From Rheinheimera texasensis DSM 17496 (GTDB lineage Bacteria; Pseudomonadota; Gammaproteobacteria; Enterobacterales; Alteromonadaceae): 64,000 nt of DNA. The notes beneath the pieces are model-generated. The model was not told the origin of the DNA. It did not search any database and saw only the letters and a list, made by a program, of their open reading frames with translations. This document shows positions 28,309 through 36,741 of the stretch, in pieces (positions within the stretch are counted from its first letter, which is position 1; each line of letters begins with the position of its first letter). The position numbers and the translations under genes were made by a program. The stretch lies in contig NZ_KL544005.1 in NCBI RefSeq assembly GCF_000711985.1, forward strand, positions 633,970-697,969. The letters run 5' to 3'.

Positions 28309-28640
28309 ATCTGATCCGCCAATACTGGACACGCCACTAAGCTCTTTTCTTTAACTCATAGTTTTGCGAGCTTAGATAGCACTATGCCGTCTGGTTTTGT
28401 TGTAATCAGCTTCAATATATTCAAATACCTGTTGTTTCAGCGTGGCCCGATCCGTTAACGGTTCATCTTTGAGCAATTCGACCTTCACCATATGAGAGAA
28501 GCTTTCCGCTACCGCATTATCCCAACAGTTACCTTTCGGACTCACGCTTTGCGTAAGCTGATGTTTTGCAATGATATTCTGATAAACCATCGAGCAATAT
28601 TGGCTGCCCCAGTCGCTGTGCACGATAACCCCTTCATGGC
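28309..28640 (-). mobile_element. IS3-family insertion sequence remnant
   Basis: What remains is the right end only. A likely terminal inverted repeat starts near 28309 (TGATCCGCCAATACTGGACA at 28313-28332), followed by the last third of the orfB transposase. The left half, including orfA, is missing, and the IS sequence meets foreign sequence around 28630-28660. The element cannot move by itself. Confidence 0.7.
28337..28640 (-). pseudogene. IS3 orfB transposase, C-terminal fragment with 7-bp deletion
   Basis: Recognisable DDE-integrase end: RGCHEGVIVHSDWGSQYCS (the second Asp), GNCWDNAVAESFSHMVKVEL (the Glu) and YNKTRRHSAI. The frame then hits TAA at 28374-28372. Two bases on, another frame reads SSQNYELKKRA and a TAG at 28339-28337, which is a normal-looking end. 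A 7-bp loss in a short CTATC repeat would explain the break. Inactive. Confidence 0.75.
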
Positions 28641-28719
28641 AACCACGCTGGAACAGACGACAATTCTTGAACCTGAGCTGCGAAAACTGCTCGATCCGGC
28701 GCTATTGGCAAAAGGTTAA
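28640..28719 (+). pseudogene. 3' tail of a gene cut by the IS
   Basis: An open stretch reading TLEQTTILEPELRKLLDPAL to a TAA at 28719, followed by a good terminator at 28765-28790. Codon use looks natural, and the terminator faces the same way, so this may be the last ~25 codons of a gene whose 5' part was lost with the IS rearrangement. The parent gene was not recognised. Confidence 0.4.
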
Positions 28720-28764
28720 ACCAGCCAATCAGTTTGTGATAATCCTTCCATTGTTTCAGGACAG

Positions 28765-28790
28765 AGCCTGTGCCAGATGCAGGCTTTTTT
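28765..28790 (+). terminator. rho-independent terminator
   Basis: AGCCTG, 9-nt loop, CAGGCT, then TTTTT. It lies 46 bp after the stop of the truncated gene tail. Confidence 0.7.
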
Positions 28791-28872
28791 GTATTTCTTC
28801 GAAAAGCCTTTAGCTGATTTTAAACAGGAACAATAAATCATATTCCTTTATGAGCAGTTACTTATATTGGCT

Positions 28873-28891
28873 GCAATTGATAATCATTCCT
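28873..28891. promoter_or_regulatory. Fur-box-like site
   Basis: GCAATTGATAATCATTCCT matches the 19-bp Fur consensus at 13 positions by my count, with an intact GATAATCATT core. It is 46-64 bp upstream of the receptor start at 28937. Confidence 0.7.
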
Positions 28892-28936
28892 ATTCCGATC
28901 TAAAATGAGCTGCTTATAAAAAAAAGGAAACGGAAA

Positions 28937-30937
28937 ATGGGTGTTCGGAACGTACAAAAACAAACTCGAGTCAGTGAACAAAAAAAAGTATTGAGGTTAT
29001 CGGCGCTGACACTGGCACTGTTGATATCACAACAAAGTCTGGCCGCTGAGGCTGAGGATGCTACCGCAGATAAATCACTGGAACATATTGTGGTGACGGC
29101 GAGTGGTAACCAGACCAGTGTGGCGCAGGCGCCGGCGTCGATTTCGCTGATTGATCTGGCAGAAATCACCCGCCAGCCGGTGAAAGATCTGGTCGATATT
29201 CTGGAATCTTTACCCGGGGTCACCAACAGACCAACTTCAGGGGGCCGCAACGGCATTATGATCCGCGGTCTGGACGAAGACTATGTGCTGCGGTTAGTCA
29301 ATGGCAAACGCGTGTCCTCAAGTAACGGTATTTGGCGGGCCAACAACTTCGACAATACTTCCATTCCGCTGCAATTTATTGAACGTGTCGAAGTGATCCG
29401 GGGGCCAATGTCGGCTTTGTATGGTTCTGATGCCGTCGGTGGTGTTGTCAACGTCATCACCAAAAAGCCGGCGCAGCAGTGGCAAACGCACTTGAGCTAT
29501 GAAAAAAGTATGATGCAGCAAGGTGACGGGGGCGATCGTGACAAAACCGCTTTGGTCACCAGTGGAAAACTGAATGACCTGTTAGGTCTGACCTTCAGCG
29601 CTGAAAAAGCCAAACAGGATGCCTGGTTTTATGCGCCTATCAGCGACAGTGCCGATCATACGTTGATTGAACCTCGTGATGCGACGAAGTTTGCCGGAAC
29701 CCTGGACTGGCAAATTCAGCAAGGGCAAAGCCTGAGCTTTGATGTATCTCATGATCAAGACGAAGTGCCTCTGGCCAGTTACGGCTATGCCAAATACCAG
29801 CAGGATATCGATCGCTGGACTTATGGCCTGACCTGGCGCAGTGAATGGGCCTGGGGCGGATCAGAGTTTCTGCTGAACCGTTCAGACGCTTCGATGATGG
29901 ATTTTAATTCGCGTTATGTTGACCTGAAAACGACGGCACGGGATGAGCGCTATCTGCGACCTGATGAAATATTCACCACAGTGCGGGGCACTACTTTTGT
30001 CAACCTGGCCAATCACACGCTGACCCTGGGTGCAGAATATCTGGAAACCGAAGTGAAAGACGATATCCAGTATCCGCTGACCGGCGGCGCCAGTCTGAAC
30101 CTCAAATCATTGTTTTTACAAGATCAAATTGACCTGACTGAAAGTCTGATTGCGACTGTTGGTTTGCGCGCTGAAGATGCCGAAATTTATGGTTCACACC
30201 TGAGTCCACGCGCCTACCTGGTTTATGAACTGTCAGACGGTATTACGGTAAAAGGTGGCGTAGGTTCCGCATTTCGGGCGCCGACGTTGTTTCAGGCATC
30301 ACCGTTGTTCCAGTCCATCAGTTGTGGCGGTAGCTGCTTCATTTACGGAAATCCTGATTTAAGCGAAGAGACCAGTGTCAATACTGAATTGTCAGTCCTG
30401 ATCGAACGAGACCGCTGGAACGCCAGTCTGACCTGGTTCCGCAACAAAGTAGATGAGCTGATGGAGGTTGGTTTTTATCCGGCCGGTCACGCCCGGGCCG
30501 GCAATCGCGGTTACTTCAATATTGATGAAGCCACGTTGCAAGGGATTGAAGTCACATTTTGGTGGCGATTGAGTGACATATTCAGTATTGACAGCAATTA
30601 CAGCTACCTCGATGCCAGAGATGGCGCGGACATACGCCTGGATAACAGGCCACGTCATAAAGCCTTCACCAAACTGGATATGGATCTGACAGAGCAGTTT
30701 AGCCTGTATCTGAGCCATAACTATTACGGTGCACAATCAGACATTTATCTGGCAGACAAAGAGCAGGACAGCTACGGGGTGACCGATTTAGGCGGTCGTT
30801 ATCAGTTTGCCAGCGGGCTGACAGTTAAAGCTGGTCTGAGCAACGCCGGCAGCACACAGCCGCGGAAAAAAGACCGTACTTCCACTTTGTATCTGCAGGG
30901 CAAGTCTGTTTTTGCCGGTGTTGAATACAGCTTCTAA
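28937..30937 (+). CDS. TonB-dependent receptor (FepA/CirA-like)
   Basis: 666 aa. GGAAACGGAAA precedes the ATG. Signal peptide (LTLALLISQQSLA-AE), TonB box HIVVTASG, plug with VKDLVDILESLPGV, IMIRGLDEDYVLRLVNGK and ERVEVIRGPMSALYGSDAVG, and a barrel ending in FAGVEYSF. A Cys pair in an extracellular loop (SCGGSCF) is typical of FepA/CirA. First gene of an operon with two small membrane proteins and a PepSY protein, under a Fur-like box. It probably imports a catecholate siderophore-iron complex. Confidence 0.95.
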   Translation: MGVRNVQKQTRVSEQKKVLRLSALTLALLISQQSLAAEAEDATADKSLEHIVVTASGNQTSVAQAPASISLIDLAEITRQPVKDLVDILESLPGVTNRPTSGGRNGIMIRGLDEDYVLRLVNGKRVSSSNGIWRANNFDNTSIPLQFIERVEVIRGPMSALYGSDAVGGVVNVITKKPAQQWQTHLSYEKSMMQQGDGGDRDKTALVTSGKLNDLLGLTFSAEKAKQDAWFYAPISDSADHTLIEPRDATKFAGTLDWQIQQGQSLSFDVSHDQDEVPLASYGYAKYQQDIDRWTYGLTWRSEWAWGGSEFLLNRSDASMMDFNSRYVDLKTTARDERYLRPDEIFTTVRGTTFVNLANHTLTLGAEYLETEVKDDIQYPLTGGASLNLKSLFLQDQIDLTESLIATVGLRAEDAEIYGSHLSPRAYLVYELSDGITVKGGVGSAFRAPTLFQASPLFQSISCGGSCFIYGNPDLSEETSVNTELSVLIERDRWNASLTWFRNKVDELMEVGFYPAGHARAGNRGYFNIDEATLQGIEVTFWWRLSDIFSIDSNYSYLDARDGADIRLDNRPRHKAFTKLDMDLTEQFSLYLSHNYYGAQSDIYLADKEQDSYGVTDLGGRYQFASGLTVKAGLSNAGSTQPRKKDRTSTLYLQGKSVFAGVEYSF

Positions 30938-30988
30938 GTTCAGCGAAGCCGGGTCCGGTCGCCACCGGGCCCGCATTTGGAGCGCGCT

Positions 30989-31252
30989 ATGTTTGTCGCA
31001 TTTATCCTGATGCTGACGGGAACCATTCTGTTGTATCTGAGCCATCCCAACCAGCAATTGCTGACCAGACCTGCAGGTCTTGGCGTGAAGGCCGTTGGTT
31101 TTCTGAATTTTGCTTTAGCAATATTTTTATTAGGTCGTGATTTCAGTGCCGGAACTGCGGCATTGATTTTGATTTGTACAACGATGTTATTACTGGGCAC
31201 AGTCCCTTTTCTGTCTTTGCTAAAACGCGGCAAGGAGAACGGCCATGACTGA
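30989..31252 (+). CDS. small membrane protein, DUF3325-like
   Basis: 87 aa from ATG 30989 (GGAG upstream). Three hydrophobic helices; LSHPNQQLL sits where DUF3325 has its Arg/His motif. Family match is weaker than for the other copy near 15 kb. It overlaps the next gene by 8 bp. Likely an inner-membrane accessory of the PepSY protein. Confidence 0.65.
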   Translation: MFVAFILMLTGTILLYLSHPNQQLLTRPAGLGVKAVGFLNFALAIFLLGRDFSAGTAALILICTTMLLLGTVPFLSLLKRGKENGHD

Positions 31253-31550
31253 ACGCAGCCGGCGTACTCAGCGCATTGAACCGGATTGGTGGAGCAAAAC
31301 ACTGGCGATAATCTTGCTGAGCTATCCGCTGGCACTGGCGTTGGCCGGGTTATTGGAAATGTTGTTGCCACCGGGAGAGAGCCGTATTCAATTGATCATG
31401 TGGTCTGTCGCGGCTTTTGTGCTGCTATTGCTCGCCTTTAGTTTTTTATTGCGAAGCGGTCAACGTGCCTGGTGGGTTTTGGGTAGCGCAACGCTTTTTG
31501 GCTGGACCTTACTAAAAGGCCTGCAAATTTTGACAGGGAGTGCCGGATGA
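31245..31550 (+). CDS. DUF3649-like small membrane protein
   Basis: 101 aa. Basic, soluble start (MTERSRRTQR), then WWSKTLAIILLSYPLALALAG, the DUF3649-type segment, and two more helices ending LLKGLQIL. AAGGAGAA precedes the start. It overlaps both neighbours (8 bp and 4 bp), so the four genes are one operon. Function unknown. Confidence 0.7.
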   Translation: MTERSRRTQRIEPDWWSKTLAIILLSYPLALALAGLLEMLLPPGESRIQLIMWSVAAFVLLLLAFSFLLRSGQRAWWVLGSATLFGWTLLKGLQILTGSAG

Positions 31551-33202
31551 AAATACATGGCAGTGTGTTAAAGGTATATCGCGATTTGCACAGCTGGGTC
31601 GGGATCTGTGCCGGTTTACTGTTGTTTATCTGCTTTGTCGCAGGCAGCCTGACAATGTTTGAACCTGAGATCAACCGTTGGTCACAGCCACAGCTGCAAC
31701 GGTTTGCGCCGGTTGATGTGGCGCAATATGACGTATTGCTGCCACAGTTACTGGCACAAGAACCTGCAGCAGCTGCAGATCTGACAATAGCACTGAGCAG
31801 CGACGCACCAGCTCCTTTTGTCTGGCAGCAAACACCTTCCCGTGGCTTTACCCTGCATAATCCGCAGTGTTTTGCCGGTCCGGATGCAGGCAAGCTGCTG
31901 CAAATACGCTGTGAAGCGACGTCGCAACTGGGCCAATTAATCGACTTGTTACATCGTACTGCGGGCATCCCGGGTCTTGCCGGACATCATTATGTTGGCG
32001 AAATTGTCATGGGCGTTGCGGCCTTGTTGTATTTCATTGCACTGGTGTCGGGACTGATTCTGTTATTGCCCAATTTGATCCGGGATTTTTTTACGCTGCG
32101 CCTTGACAGCGCGAAGAAGTTCTGGATGGACAGCCATAATCTGCTTGGGATCACCAGTTTACCTTTTCACATCATGATTAGTCTGACCGTCGTGGTTTTT
32201 GCATTTCATGATCCGATTTATGATCAGTTGGAGCAGTGGGTCGCTCCGTCAGCTCCGGGATCCACGGTCGCAGCTGCTGTAAAACCACCACGCGACAGCG
32301 TAGATCTGGCAACCTTATTGCCGGTGAGTAAGCTGGTGCAGACAGCGCAGCAACATGCCAATGGTGCCAGCGTGACAGAGCTTCGTCTGATGTTAAGCGG
32401 TCCACGGAAAACAGTCCGCGCAGCACTGGATGCACCGAAACACTATAGCCGCGGCGCGCGCACTGGCTATCTGCTGCTGGACCCTTTCAGTGGCAAGGTC
32501 CAGAACGCGGCGATGGTTCCTGGCGCACAGCCCGGTTACGCCGCCATCGTTGACCTGCTATTTGCCAGTCATTTTGGCAGCTATGGTGGCTACGGCGTGA
32601 AGTGGCTGTACTTTTTGCTTGGGATCAGCGGAGCCCTGCTGTTTTATTCCGGCAATCTGCTGTGGCTGGAGAGCCGGCGAAGCAAACAGGTCCGGGGTTA
32701 TTCAGCAGAAGGCCAGCCGGTCAGGCAACCGGCCAAAGTGGTCTGGCTGGCAGCACTGACAACAGGGATCAGCAATGGATGTTTACTTGGGCTTGCGGTG
32801 GTGTTTCTGGCGACTAAATGGCTGCCGGCGCTAGTGAATGAAGTAAACAGCGCATTATTGACGCTGTATTATCTGACCTTTGGTATTGTGCTGGGGTGGA
32901 CTCTGCTACAAGGCGCTGCGAAAACTGCAGTACCACAACTGAAGCTGTGTGCCCTGCTGTTGTTTGCGGTACCGCTCAGTTCGATGCTGGGACCATTTCT
33001 GCCTGGCAGTGGCGTGTGGCCCACGCGTGAAATCGCCGAGGCAATGCTGGACTTAACTGCGCTGCTGCTTTCATTTCTGCTGTTCAGTGGCGCAACGCTG
33101 TTACAGAGGCGATTTCGCAACGCGGCCAGTGACAGTATCTGGTATCAGGGAGAACGAACTCTGCCGGACAACAACCTGCCAGAACGGAATCCGGATTGTT
33201 AG
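31547..33202 (+). CDS. PepSY-associated membrane protein
   Basis: 551 aa. Opens with VYRDLHSWVGICAGLLLF, the classic PepSY_TM start, with helices near residues 17-37, 155-180, 205-225, 345-365 and a four-helix C-terminal group. Membrane His residues (LHSW, DSHNLLG, FHIMI) resemble haem-ligand positions in siderophore reductases. Last gene of the receptor operon; its stop codon is followed by a hairpin. Likely inner-membrane iron release or reduction. Confidence 0.85.
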   Translation: MKIHGSVLKVYRDLHSWVGICAGLLLFICFVAGSLTMFEPEINRWSQPQLQRFAPVDVAQYDVLLPQLLAQEPAAAADLTIALSSDAPAPFVWQQTPSRGFTLHNPQCFAGPDAGKLLQIRCEATSQLGQLIDLLHRTAGIPGLAGHHYVGEIVMGVAALLYFIALVSGLILLLPNLIRDFFTLRLDSAKKFWMDSHNLLGITSLPFHIMISLTVVVFAFHDPIYDQLEQWVAPSAPGSTVAAAVKPPRDSVDLATLLPVSKLVQTAQQHANGASVTELRLMLSGPRKTVRAALDAPKHYSRGARTGYLLLDPFSGKVQNAAMVPGAQPGYAAIVDLLFASHFGSYGGYGVKWLYFLLGISGALLFYSGNLLWLESRRSKQVRGYSAEGQPVRQPAKVVWLAALTTGISNGCLLGLAVVFLATKWLPALVNEVNSALLTLYYLTFGIVLGWTLLQGAAKTAVPQLKLCALLLFAVPLSSMLGPFLPGSGVWPTREIAEAMLDLTALLLSFLLFSGATLLQRRFRNAASDSIWYQGERTLPDNNLPERNPDC

Positions 33203-33211
33203 TTCACAATA

Positions 33212-33234
33212 AGGCCGGCCACCAGAGCCGGCCT
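33212..33234. terminator. GC-rich hairpin between convergent genes
   Basis: AGGCCGGC (33212-33219), 7-nt loop, GCCGGCCT (33227-33234). Perfect 8-bp stem between the PepSY and esterase stops. Only a short T-rich tail on the minus strand (TTATT). Confidence 0.55.
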
Positions 33235-33242
33235 GACGTTAC

Positions 33243-34823
33243 TTAATCAGCAGCTGAATACAGTGCAATGAGGCCATCGGCCAAAGCTCCGCGCCAGGCC
33301 AGATAATCATGACCAGCAGCATATTCCCGGTAGGTCACCTGATAACCTTTTGCTCTTAGCACGTCTTTAAGGTTCCGGCTGCCATCCAGGATGCCTTTAT
33401 CTCCCTGCCCACCGTGCGTACTTTCATAGATCCCGGCACTGATAAAGACTTGTAACGGTAACCGTTCACTGGCCAAGAATCGCTCGCTGAGCAAGTAGGT
33501 ACCCGCTGGCGGCTGTGGGCGGTTGTCCCACCAAAGCGATGGTGATTTTGCGATCACTTTGCCAAAGATCTGTGGGTGACGCCAGGCTAACTGCAGTGCT
33601 GCCAAACCGCCAAAACTGGACCCGGTCAGGATGGTGTCAGCTGCCGCAAAGCGACTGCCGTATTTTTGCTGCAAGAGGGGCAGGAGCTCATCGGTCAGCA
33701 TCTGGCCAAAATTTGTATTGTCAGGTAACTCAGCAGCGCGGGTTTCATTATCAATGGGGTCGATCAGCACTAACTGAACGGGGGGGATCAAGCCCTGCTG
33801 ACTCAGATACTCAACAATGGCCGGCGTGTTAATGTGCCGCTGATACTTAGGACCATCAAAGGCCAGCAGGCGGATATTGCCGGGTTTACCTTTGACAAAA
33901 TTACTGCTGTGGTAGACCGCAATGGTTCTGCTGTTGCCCAGTAGTTTGCTGCTGAGGATAAAGCTGTCCACAGCGCCTTTAAGCGAGATATTGCCATCGC
34001 TGCCAGGTTGTGCCGGTGCTTTTGGTAACACCAACACCGAACTTTGCTGGTATGGGTCAGTTTCATCCGCCGGGTATACCACAGAATTCAGTGGGTCCCG
34101 TTGTGCAGTGGCCAGAATGGCGACCCGCTGCGCCCGTGCCGGAGCCAGAATATCCGGTACATCCGGGGCGAGTTTATAAGACAACCGGGTACTGGCTGGG
34201 ACTATATAACTGCGATACCACAGGTCAGTGCCGGCTATTGGACTCAACCAGTCATGATCCGGGGACGGGCCACCTAACAGCCGGACATTGCGCTTCGCGC
34301 CCTGATAGATAAATGTCACCCGGTAATTGCCATCACTGAGCGCTGTTTTTAATGGCATGCCTTGTTGTTTTAATCCGATCCAGGCAGAACGCCAATCGGC
34401 CCCGGTTTGAGCTGACTGTGCTATTCGTTGCAGCAATGGTTCATCAGGTGCTGTAGATTTCTGATCAATGCGTGGATATTTAGCGCGCCAGGTTAATTGC
34501 ACCTTAGTAGCCGTCTGGCTGTGCAAAAGAAGTTGCTGTCCGGCTGGATCTGACACCAAATGCAGGCTTTGCCGGCCGGACTGCAGTGGAAACTCACGGA
34601 GCACGTTGTGATGCTTATCAACCAGCTGTAGCCGTACCGGACTATCACTGTGTAGTTCACCATGCCAGTATTGGCCGGAAGTGTCTGCCAATGGCACTAC
34701 TTGCCTCTGCCCCGGCTGCAAGCTGAATTCCAAGGGGGCAACATGCTGTTCCATGGCCTTGACAACTGCGGGTTTTATCAAAGGAATACAAACTAACATC
34801 ACTGATATTGCTGCTGCTTTCAT
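33243..34823 (-). CDS. enterochelin esterase (Fes)-like periplasmic hydrolase
   Basis: 526 aa from ATG 34823 (AGGT upstream; signal peptide MKAAAISVMLVC...VVKA). The middle part (VTFIYQGAKRNVRLLGGPSP, LWYRSYIVP) is the Fes N-terminal sandwich; the C-terminal part is an alpha/beta hydrolase with TGSSFGGLAAL (Ser403), SPSLWW and AGHDYLAW (His505). Fes enzymes cut tricatecholate siderophores to free iron. Unlike cytoplasmic Fes, this one has a signal peptide, like periplasmic IroE/PfeE. Convergent with the receptor-PepSY operon and with its own Fur-like box, so they likely act on the same siderophore. Confidence 0.85.
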   Translation of the reverse strand: MKAAAISVMLVCIPLIKPAVVKAMEQHVAPLEFSLQPGQRQVVPLADTSGQYWHGELHSDSPVRLQLVDKHHNVLREFPLQSGRQSLHLVSDPAGQQLLLHSQTATKVQLTWRAKYPRIDQKSTAPDEPLLQRIAQSAQTGADWRSAWIGLKQQGMPLKTALSDGNYRVTFIYQGAKRNVRLLGGPSPDHDWLSPIAGTDLWYRSYIVPASTRLSYKLAPDVPDILAPARAQRVAILATAQRDPLNSVVYPADETDPYQQSSVLVLPKAPAQPGSDGNISLKGAVDSFILSSKLLGNSRTIAVYHSSNFVKGKPGNIRLLAFDGPKYQRHINTPAIVEYLSQQGLIPPVQLVLIDPIDNETRAAELPDNTNFGQMLTDELLPLLQQKYGSRFAAADTILTGSSFGGLAALQLAWRHPQIFGKVIAKSPSLWWDNRPQPPAGTYLLSERFLASERLPLQVFISAGIYESTHGGQGDKGILDGSRNLKDVLRAKGYQVTYREYAAGHDYLAWRGALADGLIALYSAAD

Positions 34824-34858
34824 TGGTAAGAACCTCGAGATCACACACAAACACGAAT

Positions 34859-34877
34859 AACAATGATTCTTATTTTA
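34859..34877. promoter_or_regulatory. Fur-box-like site of the esterase gene
   Basis: AACAATGATTCTTATTTTA; on the minus strand 13 of 19 positions fit the Fur consensus by my count. 36-54 bp upstream of the start. Confidence 0.65.
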
Positions 34878-34902
34878 ATACATTTTAGTGATTCGTTGGA
34901 AA

Positions 34903-35004
34903 GTTTGTGAGTTTGTGAGTTTGTGAGTTTGTGAGTTTGTGAGTTTGTGAGTTTGTGAGTTTGTGAGTTTGTGAGTTTGTGAGTTTGTGAGTTTGTGAGT
35001 TTGT
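34903..35004. repeat. GTTTGTGA octamer tandem array
   Basis: Twelve perfect copies of the 8-mer GTTTGTGA (34903-34998) plus a partial GTTTGT. It sits between the esterase promoter (26 bp beyond the Fur box) and the 3' end of a LysR gene. Perfect short arrays change copy number by slippage. Confidence 0.95.
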
Positions 35005-35027
35005 CTGAAAATAAGATTCAACTTCTT

Positions 35028-35900
35028 TCATCTAGTCAACAATCGTCGCTTTAACCACAAAGCTGCTGGACCGACAGTTTTGTTTCTGCACTGCCAAAGT
35101 TCCAGCTGAAGCGGCAGCAAGGTTGCTCCCTTATCGACTATAGGTAGTGCTTTAATGTTTTTATGAACTTTGTTTTGTTCAAGTACATGCTCTGGCAACC
35201 ATGCCCAGCCAACCCCCTGCTCAACCATCGCCAAGACAGCAATATCTCCCTCCAACCACCAAACCTGGCCAGACAAACGCCCTCGTTGTTTTTCTGCACC
35301 CTTTCCACGGCCTGCAACCATGAGTTGTCTATACTGTTGCAAATCCGTATTAGTAACGGAAACAAGTTTAGAAAGCGGGTGATCCACCGACGCTGCAGCC
35401 ACAAAGTGTAATTGATGAAGTGGCCAGCGTAAAAATAGCTCTGAAGGCGATTGAGGCTGAAAGCAAATCCCCAAATCAGCCTCATCATCAGCTAAAAGAT
35501 GCGTTACATCCTCAAGTAGCGGAAACATGATCTGTAACTCGAGTTTCGGAAACCTCTCAGCCAGCTCCGCTAAGATAGGAGCTAGCCAAGGTAATTGGCC
35601 TTCATCATCGACTGCCAAGCGCAAGCATGTTTCAGTTCCTGAAGCTAAATCAACAGCAAGTTCTTTTAGTTGGCTGCATTGCATATGCACTAGTTTTGCT
35701 TGCTGTAGAATCCTCGCTCCTACTTCTGTCAACTGTGGGTATCTTCCACTACGGTCGAATAGATGCAGATCTAAATCTATCTCAAGTTCACTTATTGCTG
35801 TACTGATCGCAGACTGTGCTTTACCGAGCTTTCTGGCCGCAGCGGAAAACGAGCCTGTTTCGACCACTGTTAGCAGAGTTTCAAGTTGTTGTAGATTCAT
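35028..35900 (-). CDS. LysR-family regulator, divergent from a PACE pump
   Basis: 290 aa. HTH at the N-terminus (LETLLTVVETGSFSAAARKL, KAQSAISTAISELE, LHLFDRSGRYPQLT) and a LysR effector domain ending in a basic WLKRRLLTR. It is transcribed away from a PACE efflux gene with 87 bp between, the usual layout for a LysR that activates its divergent pump gene. A second, broken copy of the 3' end of this type of gene lies near 51.2 kb. Confidence 0.92.
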   Translation of the reverse strand: MNLQQLETLLTVVETGSFSAAARKLGKAQSAISTAISELEIDLDLHLFDRSGRYPQLTEVGARILQQAKLVHMQCSQLKELAVDLASGTETCLRLAVDDEGQLPWLAPILAELAERFPKLELQIMFPLLEDVTHLLADDEADLGICFQPQSPSELFLRWPLHQLHFVAAASVDHPLSKLVSVTNTDLQQYRQLMVAGRGKGAEKQRGRLSGQVWWLEGDIAVLAMVEQGVGWAWLPEHVLEQNKVHKNIKALPIVDKGATLLPLQLELWQCRNKTVGPAALWLKRRLLTR

Positions 35901-35987
35901 GTATCTGTTTTTCAGATGCTATCTAACTTATTAATGCCCAATATAGCAGATACACTGACATCATCATTATTTTCGTAGGCTATTTTT

Positions 35988-36458
35988 ATGAAACAATCAT
36001 CTGAAACAAGAAAAGTGAGTCACGGACGTTCTACGAGAGATAGACTACGAATGGCGGTAGGTTTTGAAATCTTAGGCCTGTTAATTTTAATACCTAGTGC
36101 TAGCTTTGTATTAGACAAACCAGTCGTTGAACTTGGATGGCTTGCTGTACTAATGTCAGTGATTGCAACGTGGTGGAACTATATGTTCAATAAGCTGTTT
36201 GACCAATACTATCTAACTCCACGTGGCAGAGCATTTAAAACACAGTCCGAACGTATTTATCATGCATTTGGATTTGAAATGGGGCTGTTGGTCGCCATTT
36301 TACCGCTGACAGCATGGTATCTCGATATTAGCATGTGGAATGCTCTGCTACTTGACATCGGGTTTATGCTTTTTTACCTGGTGTATGGTTACTTCTATCA
36401 TTGGCTTTATGATGTAGTTTTCCCGCCAACCAAAAGCGTATTAGTAACTGCAGATTAA
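35988..36458 (+). CDS. PACE-family multidrug efflux transporter
   Basis: 156 aa, four transmembrane helices (about 27-45, 50-68, 98-117, 124-143). The two tandem bacterial-transmembrane-pair domains are visible: RDRLRMAVGFEILGLLILIP with the essential Glu, WWNYMFNKLFDQ, then RIYHAFGFEMGLL and a repeat-like second half. PACE proteins (AceI type) export biocides such as chlorhexidine and short diamines in exchange for protons. Regulated most likely by the divergent LysR. Confidence 0.9.
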   Translation: MKQSSETRKVSHGRSTRDRLRMAVGFEILGLLILIPSASFVLDKPVVELGWLAVLMSVIATWWNYMFNKLFDQYYLTPRGRAFKTQSERIYHAFGFEMGLLVAILPLTAWYLDISMWNALLLDIGFMLFYLVYGYFYHWLYDVVFPPTKSVLVTAD

Positions 36459-36741
36459 GTGACTGATGACTCAGTCTATTCAGAGCATCTTAAATAAATC
36501 GAATTTTTTCAACTTCGAATCACTTTGAATGAGTTCCGTATACTGTCATCTCTGTTATTGTCAGGTCTTTTTGGAGAGGCAGCACAACTAACTTAGCGAT
36601 GATGGGCGTTGCCATGTCTGCATCCCTAGACATCCTGTTTATTTAGATGAAAACGATGGCAACGACTTCTTGTTCAAGATCGGTAAAACTAACCTTTAAA
36701 CACACTTCACAGTATGAACTGTTCAAATCTAGCGCATATAG

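Noticed and set aside
28492-28719. 75-aa rightward protein across the IS remnant
   Set aside because: Its first two thirds are antisense to transposase; only the last ~25 codons look like a real gene end.
34903-35004. CRISPR array
   Set aside because: Eight-bp units without spacers; a simple tandem repeat.
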